Below are positions 23,031 through 34,303 of a stretch of DNA of 64,000 nt, piece by piece; the stretch's first letter is position 1, and each line of letters starts with the position of its first letter. Under the pieces are notes generated by a model, which ran no database searches, was not told the DNA's origin, and was given only the letters and a program-made list of their open reading frames with translations. The translations under genes were made by a program, and so were the position numbers. Origin of the DNA: Nelumbo lutea (taxonomy: Eukaryota > Streptophyta > Magnoliopsida > Proteales > Nelumbonaceae); assembly GCA_022828595.1 (NCBI GenBank), contig JAKGHH010000004.1, positions 77,466,270-77,530,269 on the forward strand. The letters are read 5' to 3'.

Positions 23031-24056
23031 GCCTTGACCAAAGCAGGAATGGATGTTGTAAGACTCAGACCGGACACAAAACCGAAATGTCTGCTGGGTC
23101 ACGGGTTAAATAGTTTGACGATGAGGAACCCACCAAAGTGCTACCAGCAGGGATACTATTCCTGCTGATACCAATCTGTCTGGCCAAGGACCCAAGGCTC
23201 AAAATATTAACCTAAAGGGATGAATCTGGTAAAAATGCTTTTAGTTTTAATTATATTATTATTTAGAATGTGGTGGGGGGCAAAGGCTTGGCTTTTGATT
23301 ATAAAGCCTGACGGTTGATATGAGAAATTAATTCAGGTGCATTTGGATGCAAATATGAAGACTAATTGAACATCCAGTTGGAATCCGATGCTTTTGAACT
23401 TTGAAGCCCTATCACCTCTGTATGTAGGAACTAGAGAGAAAAGGCAGCTGTGTCATTATAAAGGTAATTTTCTTCCGTGTTAAGGCTCTCTATTGCGGAA
23501 GAGAATCAGCCTCCCTTTGAGAGTTTTTGACCTGGTATACATGGCTGGACCCTACCAAAAGGTGAGAGGTGAGACTGATCTTTTCAAACAATTACACCTT
23601 CCAAGTTCCTTCTTTTAGGATGCCTTTCTTGTTCAAGAATCAAAGACCAATTGAGTCTCTTTTGTTTTGTGGGTTATGCACAACTAGTAGGAATTGGGAG
23701 TAGGGGTCTGGGACTCTGGGGTTGGATAATCATATCCTTTGGATGGATATTTGATGGATCATTACATCAAAATTCAAATGTATTTATTTTGCCTTTGAGC
23801 CTGACTCTGGTTCGAATTATGGGTAGCAATAACACTACAGAAGTTGGAATTACAATCCTAAACATAAAATAAGCACCCCTCGTTCGGTGGCGATTACATT
23901 CCTACTGACGATAGAAAGAAAGAAAGAAAGAAATGTCTGTTAGGCTTTTAAACAAAACCATCCAAGTAAAAAAAAAACTCTTCCTCGAGGGAAGAAGACA
24001 GACAAATATCACAAGTAGGTCCAAATCCAATGTGTTGAAGAGCCTTTTATTTTCTT
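23031..24056. other. intergenic stretch without a recognised gene
   Basis: This is the 3' flank of the LEA5-type gene. A (GAAA)n run lies at about 23913-23932. Short open frames have no recognised domain. It should hold the 3' untranslated region and polyadenylation site of the minus-strand gene. Confidence 0.5.
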
Positions 24057-24712
24057 CTAGTGTTGTTGCCTCATCTTGCGGTTGTTCAGGACCATCTCTC
24101 GAAGCTCAGCTACATCAATTTCGGCACCACGATTCTCCGGTCTGTAGTAGCCGGTCACAGGATCCGGGACCCACGACGAAGAAATCTCTGTTCTTTCATT
24201 CATCTTTCCCCTCTCTTCTCCTCCTCCTCCTCCTCGTTTCCCCATTCCACCCATCGCCCCACCTCCTCTTACCGACGCTGCTGCTGCTGCCGCCGTCGAA
24301 TAACCTCGCCTGTTACGTTCCATTCAGAGAAAGTAAAGAATTAGTCATAAAACAACTCAAAATAAAGCTAAAGAGAATATATTCACGTGCTTCCATCAAC
24401 CCGAGCTTGTTGCTCCCACTCTGAGTCATAAAGAAATACAATGGAATGGATTTCTGAGCGCAGTTCAAGTTCAACCCCCCCAGAAGAAAGGAGGGCTCGA
24501 ACCAACAACTCAAATGGGACTACCAACTGACGAGGGATTGATTTGAACAATGGAGCTAGCTTCCTCCGTCCAGTTAATATCAAAACCAAAGAAACTCAGG
24601 GTATAGCAGGGTATAGAGTCGAAACTTTTAATCTTTCTTACCTGTTGACGGAAACTGAGACTCCATCCACGAGAGCATAGAAAAGCCTAGCGTTCGAGAA
24701 AGAGCGAGCCAT
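24057..24712 (-). CDS. SAG21: LEA5/SAG21-type late embryogenesis abundant protein
   Basis: This is a two-exon gene of the LEA_3 family: exon 1 24712-24642, intron 24641-24310 with GT-AG ends, exon 2 24309-24057. Together they give 324 nt, 107 residues plus stop. The start is fixed by MARSFSNARLFYALV, the conserved family N-terminus, which is basic and hydrophobic as expected for mitochondrial import. Residues 24-63 are an Ala- then Gly-rich linker with basic residues. The signature WVPDPVTGYYRPEN is at residues 70-83, followed by EIDVAELREM near the C-terminus. Members are induced by oxidative stress, senescence and drought and are reported in mitochondria. The gene looks intact. The poly-Ala and poly-Gly runs make the linker longer than I expect for the family. 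The symbol is by family likeness. Confidence 0.9.
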
Positions 24713-24916
24713 TTGATGCGCTGAGGAGGATTTTAAATGGTTGCTGCAGGAAACTTTCTTCTTTTGATCTCCGATATGATTACAAAGAAAACTATCTGCA
24801 GCAGCGAAGCGAAGAGACACCACCACTGTAGGACCCTTCTCCCCGCCTCTTCTTTCCTCCAAAAATCAAAACTCAAAACTCAAAAGCTTCTGCTCTGACA
24901 GACCTGGGCTTCACAT

Positions 24917-24926
24917 CTTTATATAG
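24917..24926 (-). promoter_or_regulatory. TATA box of the LEA5-type gene
   Basis: The minus strand reads CTATATAAAG here, about 205 bp upstream of the start codon at 24712. Transcription would begin about 30 bp downstream, near 24890, giving a 5' leader of roughly 175 nt. It is the best TATA match in the gene's upstream DNA. Confidence 0.6.
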
Positions 24927-25228
24927 AAGTGAGACTGAAGCAGAGGAGCAGAGGCTTGTATGGATTTGGAGAAACAATGAACAGGTCAAGAATATTAATT
25001 AAATATTCAAAAGCGAAAAGGGTACGAAGTTGGAACGCGTCAAAGTGGGCTGCCTTCCAGTTCTTGCCTACTGAAGTTCTACTCGTCGATTCCATTGGCA
25101 TAGGAGTGAAGGATTCATTTGAAATTCTTTCTAATCGTGCGGTCATATGGAGGAGCTTAATGATAAAATTAGGTCAAAAGAACAGGTTGATTGGTATTTA
25201 CATTTGTTAGACTTTAGGATGGGCAAGG

Positions 25229-25556
25229 TCGCACCAATCTTTTTTAAAGTGGGAGAGCAAGGCATTCTCCTCCATTGATTGAGTTAAAGAATCTTCCATT
25301 GTTTAATTTATCTAAAAGTCAATAATAAACAGTATTCAGAATTTTGCATCTGGAGAATGCAATCATAGAAGAACAAATTGCTCTCTGTTCCATCGCACCA
25401 ATCTTTTTTAAAGTGGGAGAGCAAGGCATTCTCCTCCATTGATTGAGTTAAAGAATCTTCCATTGTTTAATCTATCTAAAAGTCAATAATAAACAGTATT
25501 CAGAATTTTGCATCTGGAGAATGCAATCATAGAAGAACAAATTGCTCTCTGTTCCA
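25229..25556. repeat. 164-bp tandem duplication
   Basis: Two head-to-tail copies occupy 25229-25392 and 25393-25556. By eye they differ at one clear position (TAATTTATC versus TAATCTATC). The unit has no open frame. The duplication lies about 520 bp upstream of the LEA5-type start codon, so it may be in or near its promoter. Confidence 0.9.
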
Positions 25557-25689
25557 CCACCACCCACCAGTACTTCAACTTCTCCTGGGTGAAGACTGAA
25601 GAGAGGAGAGGTCACACAAGTTTAACAATCAATCTAGGAGGGAGGCGGCGGATGTTTAGCTCATAACTCATTGACTAATCCTGTCTAAA

Positions 25690-25998
25690 ATATTTATTAG
25701 ATTTGATTAGACTTGATCCGTCTGTAACAAATTTATATTGGAATATTGGATTGGGTTGGGTTAAGCCAATATCTGGTCCATTGATATAAGATAAGAATAT
25801 ATGTGTCAATAGACTAGGTTTGAGTTGAAACCAATCTAAATCAAAATGAATTTGAACAGACTGGATGGTTCAAACATTAAATTGGACCAGTCCAATTTGG
25901 TCCAAAATATTCATTGGATTGAATTGGACCTGATCCATATATAATGGACTCATATTGGACTGGGTCGGATTGGACCAAATCCAGTCCAATTGACACCC
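25690..25998. mobile_element. hAT-like word-repeat element
   Basis: The segment is made of GGATTGGATTGGAC and GGTCCAATTC words and ends in TTGACACCCCTT, the same end style as the hAT-like element at 52120-52589 (CACCCCTG). The left end is unclear. No coding sequence was found. Confidence 0.45.
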
Positions 25999-26340
25999 CT
26001 TGACAACATCCACTTTTTTGATGAAAACGGAATTCCACATTTACTCCTAATATTTATTTAATTGATAAACTATATTCTTACTGTTTAATTATTATTTTAA
26101 ACTATTTGTATTGTGTCTGACAATTGATTAGTTCTATCTTTATATTTAGCATCTATTAATATTCCGTCAAAATTTATACATACGTTATATCACATAACTT
26201 ATATTTTTTTAAAAACTCAATTTTATTCTTCATTCCTCGCCTCATTCCCTCCTTCTTCCTCTTCTTCTTTTCCTCCTTCAAAGTCTTATTCTTTTAGCAG
26301 GAACTTCACAGTTGACACCTTCTTCACAGTAGTCGTTGGT

Positions 26341-26765
26341 AGGAATGGCAACGGGGCAGGTTCGGGGCGGGGATTACATTCTCTGTCCCTGACCTTGATT
26401 ATGAAATTAACCCCTGTCCCCATCCCCAATCTTCGTTGGGGATAAAATTGGTCCTCCATCCCCGATTTCTGGCGAGGATGGGTTTCCTGCAGGGACCCGA
26501 ATCTCTGATTTTTTTTTTAAATAACAGTATTTATTTGAAAAAAAAATACTTAAAGTAAATAGAAATTTTAAATTATAAATAATTATATATATATAATCGG
26601 GGTCGGGGAGAGGTGAGGACCTCAATCACCATCCCCGATCCCGACCCTGATCGGGGATTCCTATTAATCCCCGTCCCCGTCCCCAACCCGCCAAAACAAT
26701 TTCCATCCCTGACCTGATGGGGTCGGGGAAATCGGGTCCCATCGGGAATCGGGGATTTCAGCATG
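26341..26765. mobile_element. hAT-like GGGGCGGGG element with AT-rich core
   Basis: The left arm begins AGGAATGGCAACGGGGC and the right arm carries CCCCGTCCCC words to TTCCATCCCT near 26708, so the ends are roughly inverted. The core (26510-26600) is AT-rich. A further GATCGGGGA fragment follows to 26765. A smaller relative lies at 34985-35115. Coding frames across it are by-products of the word repeats. Confidence 0.5.
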
Positions 26766-28140
26766 ATTTTTTTTTTCTTTTTTTCTGCAATCAGAATCCG
26801 ATCTTCGCACCCAATAAGAATTGAGTAGGGGAAGGACGATTTGAACTAGCGATTGGTTGAAGAAAGCTTGCAATAGGGGATTTGGACAATTTGGGCAATG
26901 AAATTTTGATCTAAGTATGTAAATTTGAGGCGATGAAAGATGAGTATCTCTTAGATCTAAGAGATACTCAGATCGTCCCCTTATTTGTTGAATTTCTGGC
27001 GTGACCAAAGCTTGCTTTGTCAATCCCCTCTTTTATACCCGGACTTGAAATTTTCAGAAGAGAAATCCAGTTCTCTTTTGTGGTGCACCCTCAGGATTAA
27101 AGGGGGAAACACTGCAAACATGCTAGGTTACTGCGGAGATCAACAGAGGGAGAGCATTATGATTAAAGGGGGAACAGTAACCTTTAATCTTCTACGGAGG
27201 TAAGACAGATGGGCGCGATTTAATAAATAGGTAAAACTGAATTTTCATCCTTTTTGTTAGAATTTAACAATGATATGATAATAGTTGTTAAAAACAATAG
27301 GATGATGTAAGACAATAGTTAAACTGTAAATTACAATTTGTCAATTAGCTAAATAATAGGAATAGTTTAAGAAATATGATTCCTGCCCGTTAAACTGATT
27401 ATTGATCCCAGCGTCAGTGGTATGACTGACTGTGTTTAGATAACTAAGGCATCAATACATCACCCTAAACGGGGATAGGAGATAATTTCAGAATCGAGAT
27501 TGAAGACAAAAAAATATGATCCCCGCCCTGTTTCTAATCCTAATCCAGCCAAACTAACAAAATACAGCGTGCGCCAATGGTATTATATTCAGCCAGCAGG
27601 AATGCATATAACAGTCGGTCACACTTGGAAGATGGTACAGGGCGCTTTTGGGGCATCTCTCTCTTCTACCCAGTAGCTTTTATACAACTCTTGTGGTAAG
27701 GTAAAGTTTTAATTATTTATTTATTTTAGTTTTATCTCCATCGGATCTCATCTCATATTCTTTTTTTTGGTCTTCGGTTGGGGTCAAACTTATTTGCTTG
27801 TATCATACATGTGTAAAATAAGAATTTGGTATGTGCTGTAATATACAAGATATTCCCGATGTGTGATTGTAGGTAAATTTATAAATTGATATTATAATCA
27901 ATTTAATTTTTAGGGTAAATTACACTCTTTGTACCCTTACATTTTTTCCATAAAAATACCCCTACTTTGGCCGTGAGACGAGAACCCTTTTCGTTTAAAT
28001 TTTGTCAGTGAATTTCAAAAAAAGATTAACTGTTTAAAATTTCTAAATGCCTAAACTATCCTTTACTGGAGACGATCACTGGTGAGAATTGAGATTTGGG
28101 GTGACCGGACAAAGAGAAGAGGAGATGCGAATCATGCTGG
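26766..28140. other. intergenic stretch without a recognised gene
   Basis: No domain was recognised on either strand. A perfect short inverted word (ATCTCTTAGATCTAAGAGAT) is at 26943-26962. The rest is AT-rich and non-coding by inspection. Confidence 0.5.
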
Positions 28141-28440
28141 TCACAATGTTTCTGCCATTTCCACCACCCCCTCCAGCTCTAATTGTCATCGTTCCAGTTC
28201 CAGCTGTCTCCGCGGGTATTGCCACCCATTCCAGCTCCAGTGTCATACACCACTGCGGTTGGTTCTGGCCACACGTTTCTAGTTTCATCTTCGGTATCTC
28301 TGCCACCCATTCTAGTTCCACTTCCACCGTCATCCAACCCTGCCTTGGTTCTACTGGTCATGTATCCATTTCCATCGGATATCCGTACCAAGTTCCAGCC
28401 CTAGTGCCTCCGTCGGCCACCCCAGCATAATTCAACTCTA
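28141..28440. repeat. degenerate repeat of about 81 bp, Pro/Ser-coding style
   Basis: The word GCCACCCATTC occurs at 28221 and again at 28302, 81 bp apart, with matching text after each. A weaker third copy begins near 28154. All forward frames give Pro- and Ser-rich strings, and the reverse frames give Gly- and Glu-rich ones. No protein family was recognised, so it is described only as a repeat. Confidence 0.5.
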
Positions 28441-28499
28441 TATTGGCTTCCCTTATATGCGACCAGCCCGCACCTTCATTCCACTCGTGTCCATTGCTT

Positions 28500-28870
28500 A
28501 ATGGTGGATTTGAGCTGAACTGAGCCGAATTATATGAGGTTTGAGTTTGGCTTGAGACTGTTCTATAATGCTTGAGTTTGAATTTGTTCGAACTAGAATT
28601 TTGAGTTTGAGTTCGTTTCAAGTAAAAAATTTATAAGTTTGAGCTCGGCTCGGTTCAGTTCGAGTTCGATTTTGAAAAAAATATTTTATAAAAATAAAAA
28701 ATTATATATAAAAATATTTTTATTTGATATTTCAAAAAATAAGAATTATAATATTTTTATATGTATTTGGGCCGGTTTACGAGCCTCAGCTCGAACCTAC
28801 TAGAACTTGGCTTGTTTCATAATCGAGCCGGTGAATTGGGCTTGAACGCATTAAAAACTCGGCTCATTGA
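28500..28870. mobile_element. hAT-like GAGCTCGGCTC element with AT-rich core
   Basis: Arms with TTTGAGTTTGAG and GAGCTCGGCTCGG words flank an A/T core (28670-28760). The right arm has the complementary style (CTCAGCTCGAACC) and ends in CATTGACACCTCTA, like 25998. No coding capacity was found. Confidence 0.5.
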
Positions 28871-29164
28871 CACCTCTACCCATTTTCACAATTCCACCAA
28901 GCAGTCAAGTAGGAAACAAACTCCTGCTTCTAGTCTTTCATGGCGAAACATCTCCAATCAAGACGTTTCTTCTTTTTTTGAAAAAGAAAAAAAAGGATTC
29001 TTTGCGGATGAAATCCCCATTGAAAATCCTTTCTCATTAGTTGTACACTTCTTATTTTCCAATCCCCATTGAAAATCCTTTCTCTTGGAAGCATCGTCTC
29101 ACATTTCTTGATAACCCAAATCATCCTTATCTTCTGCGGATGAAATCTCCAATCAAAGCAAATG

Positions 29165-29405
29165 GCTTCTTTCATGCGCTATGTGCACGAGTTCCATTTT
29201 AGCTTCTCTCAACCAACGTGGAAGATGCAATTGGTGACGAGCATCGAGCGGTCATTGCCAAAATACCAATTCAAGTTGACGTCATCGGTCACTATGATGA
29301 GCCCATACCTAATACGCCCTCTGCAGTTCAAGAGCTTAGTGGCCATGTCAGTATACATGACACCTGAGCTACAACCCATGCTAGAGTTTTGCCGCTAGCA
29401 ACCGG
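29165..29405 (-). pseudogene. 3-ketoacyl-CoA synthase fragment
   Basis: The minus strand encodes MGCSSGVMYTDMATKLL followed, in the same frame, by LNWYFGNDRSMLVTNC and IFHVG, then a stop. These match plant KCS enzymes, which extend very-long-chain fatty acids in the endoplasmic reticulum. The Cys of MGCSSG corresponds to the catalytic Cys (codon at 29371-29373). After the stop another frame reads EAKMELVHIAHE, close to the next KCS block, so a deletion and frameshift lie between. Only about 75-80 codons of roughly 500 remain, and both flanks do not continue the gene. It is a relic, not a working gene. Confidence 0.72.
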
Positions 29406-29409
29406 CCAA

Positions 29410-30418
29410 ATTGGCTGCAGAAGAATGGATAACACATCCACCTGACCTGACCTGACCCTTGACTTGAAGAATGGACAACACATCCACCTGATCAGAGATT
29501 CAATGGAAATGAATTTTGCGGCAAGACTACCACAAAAAAGTGAAGCTTCCAATAATAATCCGGTAACAAAGAAAGGTATTTTTGGGTCAATTGGGTTTTA
29601 AGAGAGAATGGCAAGAAAAAAAGTTTAATGGGATATTTTCGTAATTTAATGCTTTTCATTATCTGACTTAACAGCCGATGGGGCATTTATCGTAACATAA
29701 AATTTTACGAGGGTTTTTATCGCAAAGAAAAAAAAAAAGTATAGAAGTATAGACGTAGATGTAGTGGTGGACAAAGTCACCATACTTTTATGATACAACC
29801 TATTAAACCCAAATTCTAAAAATGAGATTTAATTTTTTATGGTTAGATAGACCCATTCGAAATCCGAAATCCTTGCAGGAAGTGGTACCTCAAATTTTAG
29901 AGGGCGGATTTAGTCTCAGATCCAATCTGCCTGAACATGGCAAATTTTCTCCGATCATAAACGGGAATTCATCGAGTTTGGGGATTTTTCTTTTGCCTCG
30001 GAATGGGGATGGGTCTACAGATAAATCCCCGAACCCGCTTGTAAATTACAATAATACCCTTCTTTATAGATGTGAGTTAGGTTTTGGCGTTTTGCGCTTT
30101 TGGTTTCTCTTCTCACTTCCAGTTCCGGACTTACAATTCGTCTTTGCCTCTTCTTCTTCAGTCTTCATAGATCATAGTTCACCCACTGACCGCTGAGGAC
30201 GGTTTTGCACTTTGCACTATTGGCTCTGTTCTCTCTCAATTCGCCAGCCAACCGTCGGGCACCGTAGCAGCAATGAGACCGGTGGCTCCATTCTCTGTTT
30301 TTCCCTCTCTCTCATTACTCTGTAATTGTGTTTCTCTACTCCAGAATCGTTTTTTTGCGGTATGTATTTAAGGCTTTAACCTTTACAAGTTTTGAGATCT
30401 ATTGATTTGAATCGTTTC
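29410..30418. other. intergenic stretch without a recognised gene
   Basis: A duplicated word (GAATGGA-AACACATCCACCTGA) occurs at about 29425 and 29470. A plus-strand frame at 29822-30196 has no recognised domain. A Ser/Leu-rich end of that frame looks like chance. Confidence 0.5.
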
Positions 30419-30903
30419 TGTTGATGCTTGGATTAGCCGAGGGCAATATAGTAATTTTGTTCAGCTTTTAGGACGAGATGGCTAGTGGATGGATCCGAGG
30501 GTGTGCCAAGGCCGAGTACCTGTGAAGAAGGGAACATTAGAGGCCCCAGATGATAACCTGAGGCAGGAACTCCGACGGCCTAGTTAGTGAGGGCATAACA
30601 GATAAGGCGGGCAAGGTCCGAGGAGTTTGAACGAGGTCACCAGAAATCTAGAGAGCTAGAGAGGGATCAATTCTGGATCCTTTTAACTTGGGGGAGTAGT
30701 GCCCTATGTATACTTGAGGTCGCATGACAGCAGACGCATGCGGACGGTTAGGATGCAATCCATCCCTAACAGGGCAGTAATTCGAGCTCGCTACGTGCGG
30801 TCGCACCATTGGTCCCACGCTAGGTGCCGACCTCTGCCCTGCCAAATGCACTGACTGGCTCCGCGTTGTGCCACATGTTGACATGCCAAAAGCGCCTACA
30901 TCA
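30419..30903 (-). repeat. gypsy-type 3' LTR
   Basis: About 485 bp, aligned with 33809-34303. Shared words include GACGAGATGGCTAGTGGATG, CTAGAGAGCTAGAGAGGGATC and GCCCTATNTATACTTGAGG. The ends TGTTGATG and CCTACATCA are shared. Differences are scattered substitutions and small indels. Confidence 0.85.
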
Positions 30904-32285
30904 TTTGCCCTCCACTCTTGAGGTCGGGGTGGAGATCTTAGCTGAGGACCTCAGCTTCGGCCAAAAAGTGTGTCATTCTTGTTGGGAGGTGTTGAGTGGC
31001 CTTATACAATGAGGACCTCGGTTGTAGCCAAGCTGGAGGGAGCTGTCTTCGAGCGCGGAGGTACTGGTCCCGATTTCAGAGTTGTTAAGGTTAGCCCAGC
31101 TTAGAAACATGGAGACATCGACTACAACTGAGGCCATATCGGTGGTAGTCCAAACCATAAGCGTGCAGACATCATCCTTGGCTTTGAGGGGCTTCCTCTA
31201 GCTACGATGTTGATTCCTCTCCTTGAGGAGGTTGTGGAGGGCCAAAGAGTGCGGAGGCATTGGCCTCAGCTCAAGAGAGCCCAATACCGTGTTTCCTACA
31301 AGTATGAGACTTGCATGCCCCCTAGTCGAGATTGTGTTTCTTCTATGTAGAGGTCGGTGCCCCCTTCCAAGAGGTCGCAAGTTCCAAAGATTTCATCACT
31401 CAACAAACCATCTGCTTAGGCACCCAGGTGGGTAAGGCTAAGGCCTAGCTTCGCCGCCGTAAAGACGGGGTCCCCTTCCTTAGCGAGAAGGTAAGGGAGG
31501 CACACACCATAGTTGTCTTGGCTACCCATCCCATGGGGGACAGGGCGCGTGAACCCGTGCATAGCCGAGGTTGCGTAGAGCCCGACTAGTGCCACAGACC
31601 GCCCTAGTCTTAGTGAAGTGGTGTTGTTCCCTTCAGCATGTCTATTCTACCATGAATTGAGCCAAGCGGAAGGCTGGTGCCAGCTCTCGAGCCTGGACGA
31701 GGACTCACTCGCTTGGAGGGTCTCTCTGAGGCTGAAGCCAAAATCAAGGGCTGACACGTCAGCTGCAGCCAAGGTCCAATAGGTTCCCTATCAGAAGGAA
31801 TGAGTAGGCATGTAACCTCCAACAGGCTGTCTCGGGCCGACGTCCGGTCCGATCCGGGCATGTAACCTTGGCAAACGTTGTTTGCAGTGGCCAGCCGATT
31901 GCCCGAGGGTGTGTGGCCGCGGAAGGGTCGTATGCCTTGGCTCGACGTCCGGTTTGGGAGTGTAACCTTGGCGAAGGTTGTATGTTGCGACCAAGCGATC
32001 GACCAAGGTGAGGGACCTGGAAACTAGGCGTATGACCTCCAAGGATCATGTGCCTTGGACCGAGGTCCAATTCGAGCGTGTAACCTTGGTAAGGTTGTAT
32101 GTTGTGAAAGGTTGCTCGGTTGAGACGAGAACGTATACGCTGAGGGTTTGAGGCAAGGTAAGAGAAACTTGCTTCATTACAAAATGTTTACATGGTCAGC
32201 TGAGGCCGAGCTCTTGTAGTTACATGGTCCGGTCTGCAAGCACACCTAAGGCCGAGGTGTCGATGATGATGACCGATTACAACTA
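30904..32285 (-). other. non-coding 3' part of gypsy-type element
   Basis: This is where pol would normally lie, but no pol motif is readable. It includes a degenerate repeat in which TGTAACCT recurs at 31811, 31861, 31961 and 32079, each with similar following text (TGG-AA-GTTGT). The open frames here contain only low-complexity sequence. Confidence 0.6.
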
Positions 32286-33190
32286 CTACAGGGGCGGAGT
32301 GATGAGGTCAGTGCGGACATATTGCTTCAGATATCCATGGCGGATGAGGGACTCGATCTCATCTTGGAAGTTGTAACAGTCCTCGGTGTCATAGCCAGCG
32401 CCATGGTCAAACGTGCAGCATTTTGCTAGGTCACCCCTCTTGGGGTTCCTCTTCTTTTCCCATGCCACTTCATATACTCCTCCCCTCCTACTTGGATGAG
32501 GATGTGTGCTTGGGTGGAGTTGAGTGGTTGTATACTGGTCGTAAGATGAGGCCAGTGGCTTCTTGCTGTTGTCATCGTCGCGGCCATCTTCGCATCAGTG
32601 GTTGCCATGGCAGAGGTTGGCCTCTCCACCTCGGGGCTCGCCAGCCAAGGCTTCTTTGGCGGCGATGACTTTTGTGCCTTCTTCAAAAATTATGCCTTGG
32701 TTTTGGGCGGCGTCTTGGAAATAGAGCGCTTAAGGGCCGACCCAAGGAGGCCTTGGATCGTTGCATGCATGTAGACATGAGTTGAGGTCACAGGCCTCGA
32801 ATTCTTCTTTCTTGAAGTGGTCGAGGTAGGACCGCAGGCTCTTGCCATGTTGCTGTTGGACGGCCATGAGCGAGATGACACTCTTCTGGAATCGGTGACT
32901 GCTGATGAAGTGGGTGAGGAAGAGGTTGGTGAACTAGTCCCAAGAGCTGATGGAGTAGGGTGGGAGCCTGAAGAACCAACGCCAAGCTGCTCCCTTGAAG
33001 GTCGCCTGGAAGGCTTGGCACATCAATGCGTCAATGTACCCGTACAGGAACATGAGTTCCCGGAAGCTTTCCAGGTGTTCGTTTGGGTCTAAGGCGCCAT
33101 CGTAAGTCTTCGGCGTGGGAGCTTTAAAATGATGCAGAAGAGGCTTCGAGGTGATGGCGACGGTGAAGGTGTCCATCCTAGTGGAGGCAT
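32286..33190 (-). pseudogene. gypsy-type gag
   Basis: The minus frame 32934-33176 contains APTPKTYDGALDPNEHLESF, then LYGYIDALMCQAFQATFKGAAWRWFFRL, the retrotransposon gag core of Ty3-gypsy elements. In other frames the domain continues (LFLTHFISS and SYLDHF words). The C-terminal piece (32286-32468) has CCTFDHGAGYDTEDC and DEIESLIRHGYLKQYV, the usual end of this gag type, with a Cys-His pattern that is not a standard knuckle. At least two frameshifts break the gene. Gag would form particles for element RNA. Confidence 0.85.
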
Positions 33191-33808
33191 GCTGAGTTGC
33201 CGAGGTGTCACCTCAGATCTCCTTTACTTGTTGAATTTCATTCTTTACTGCGCCGAGCTGTGCCTATAGGTTAGTGATCTGTTGGCCGACAGGTACCTTG
33301 GCTTCATCTTGGTGTCCTCAACAGTGGGACGAACCGGCTGCATCTCGGGTCCTTTTGGCTCGTCGGTCACCGAGGTAGTCACGGAGGTTCGAGTTGCGAG
33401 GTGGAGGTGGTGCTTCTGGTCGGCGGGGTGTCCTTGACTTCGGCAGTGGTCGCGAGACCGTACTGATTCGTCCTCCCTTTGACCGGGAGGTTGGAGGGTC
33501 CTTAGTGGCTGACTCACACTTCGACCACTTCTACCGGACGTTGAGGGGTCGGCCTAGGCCACTTAGCCAGCAGAGTCCACGAAGGGCGTCTATGGCGATA
33601 CCCTAGGCTTTTTGCGGGGCGGCCTCCTGCCGGTCGCCCCACCTCGTCCAGACTCTATGTGAGGTTGTCAAGCTGGTCGAGGACCGTTTGGAGTTGGTCC
33701 TTGGTGACCAAGTTCTATGGAGCTCTCTTGTTTCTAGCCATTCCACTAGAAGCTGAGTTGTAGTGCTGGGGGGAAGGCTCCGTAGTTGTTCCCACATATG
33801 GCGCCAAT
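33191..33808 (-). other. gypsy-type leader and gag N-terminus, decayed
   Basis: The interval links the primer site to the gag core. Frames are broken. Arg- and Pro-rich strings on the minus strand fit a gag N-terminus, but no domain is readable. The primer-site word GGCGCCA is at 33800-33806 in reverse. Confidence 0.5.
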
Positions 33809-34303
33809 TGTTGATGCTCGGATTGACTGAGGGCAACACAGTAATTTTGTTTAGCTTTCGGGACGAGATGGCTAGTGGATGGATCCGAGGGGGTGCCAAG
33901 GCTGAGTACCTGCAAGGAAGGGAACATCAGAGGCCCCAGGTGATAACCCAAGGAGGGGATTCCGACAGCCAAGTTAGTGAGGGCGTAGTAGATAAGGCGG
34001 GCAAGGTCCGAGGAGTTCGGACGAGATCACCAAAAAACTAGAGAGCTAGAGAGGGATCAGTTCTGGATCCTTTACCTTGGAGGAATAGTGCCCTATTTAT
34101 ACTTGAGGTTGCTTGATAGCGGACGCATGTAGACGGTCAAGATGCGATCCGGCCCTGAGAGAGCAGTCATCTGAGCTTGCCGTGTACAATCGTGCCATTG
34201 GTCCCACATTGGGCACTGACCTCTGCCCTGCCAAACATGCTGATTGGTTCCACACTGTGCCACGTGTCAACATGCCATAGGCCTGCCGAAAGCGCCTACA
34301 TCA
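33809..34303 (-). repeat. gypsy-type 5' LTR
   Basis: About 495 bp. The minus-strand start is TGATGTAGGCGC and the end is ACATCAACA-like text next to TTGGCGCC. A possible TATA word (CCTATTTATACTTG, seen in reverse) lies near 34092-34105. Confidence 0.85.

Larger units (their letters stand above)
30419..34303 (-). mobile_element. gag-only Ty3-gypsy-type LTR element
   Basis: Two similar LTRs (30419-30903 and 33809-34303) enclose about 2.9 kb. On the minus strand a primer-site region TTGGCGCC lies directly inside the right LTR, and a purine-rich tract lies inside the left one, so the element reads right to left. Flanks carry GTTTC at 30414-30418 and TTTTC at 34304-34308, a 4-of-5 target duplication. 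Only gag is present; no protease, RT, RNase H or integrase was found. This is the layout of non-autonomous gag elements. Confidence 0.82.

Noticed and set aside
24060..24424. Plus-strand frames opposite the LEA5-type exon 2
   Set aside because: They are shadows of the real minus-strand exon, which has a family match and splice sites.
24929..25210. Plus frame of 93 codons upstream of the LEA5-type gene
   Set aside because: It overlaps the TATA box region, has no domain and no codon signature.
30824..34041. Plus-strand frames across the gypsy-type element
   Set aside because: Low-complexity, GC-rich shadows of the minus-strand gag and leader; no domain on the plus strand.
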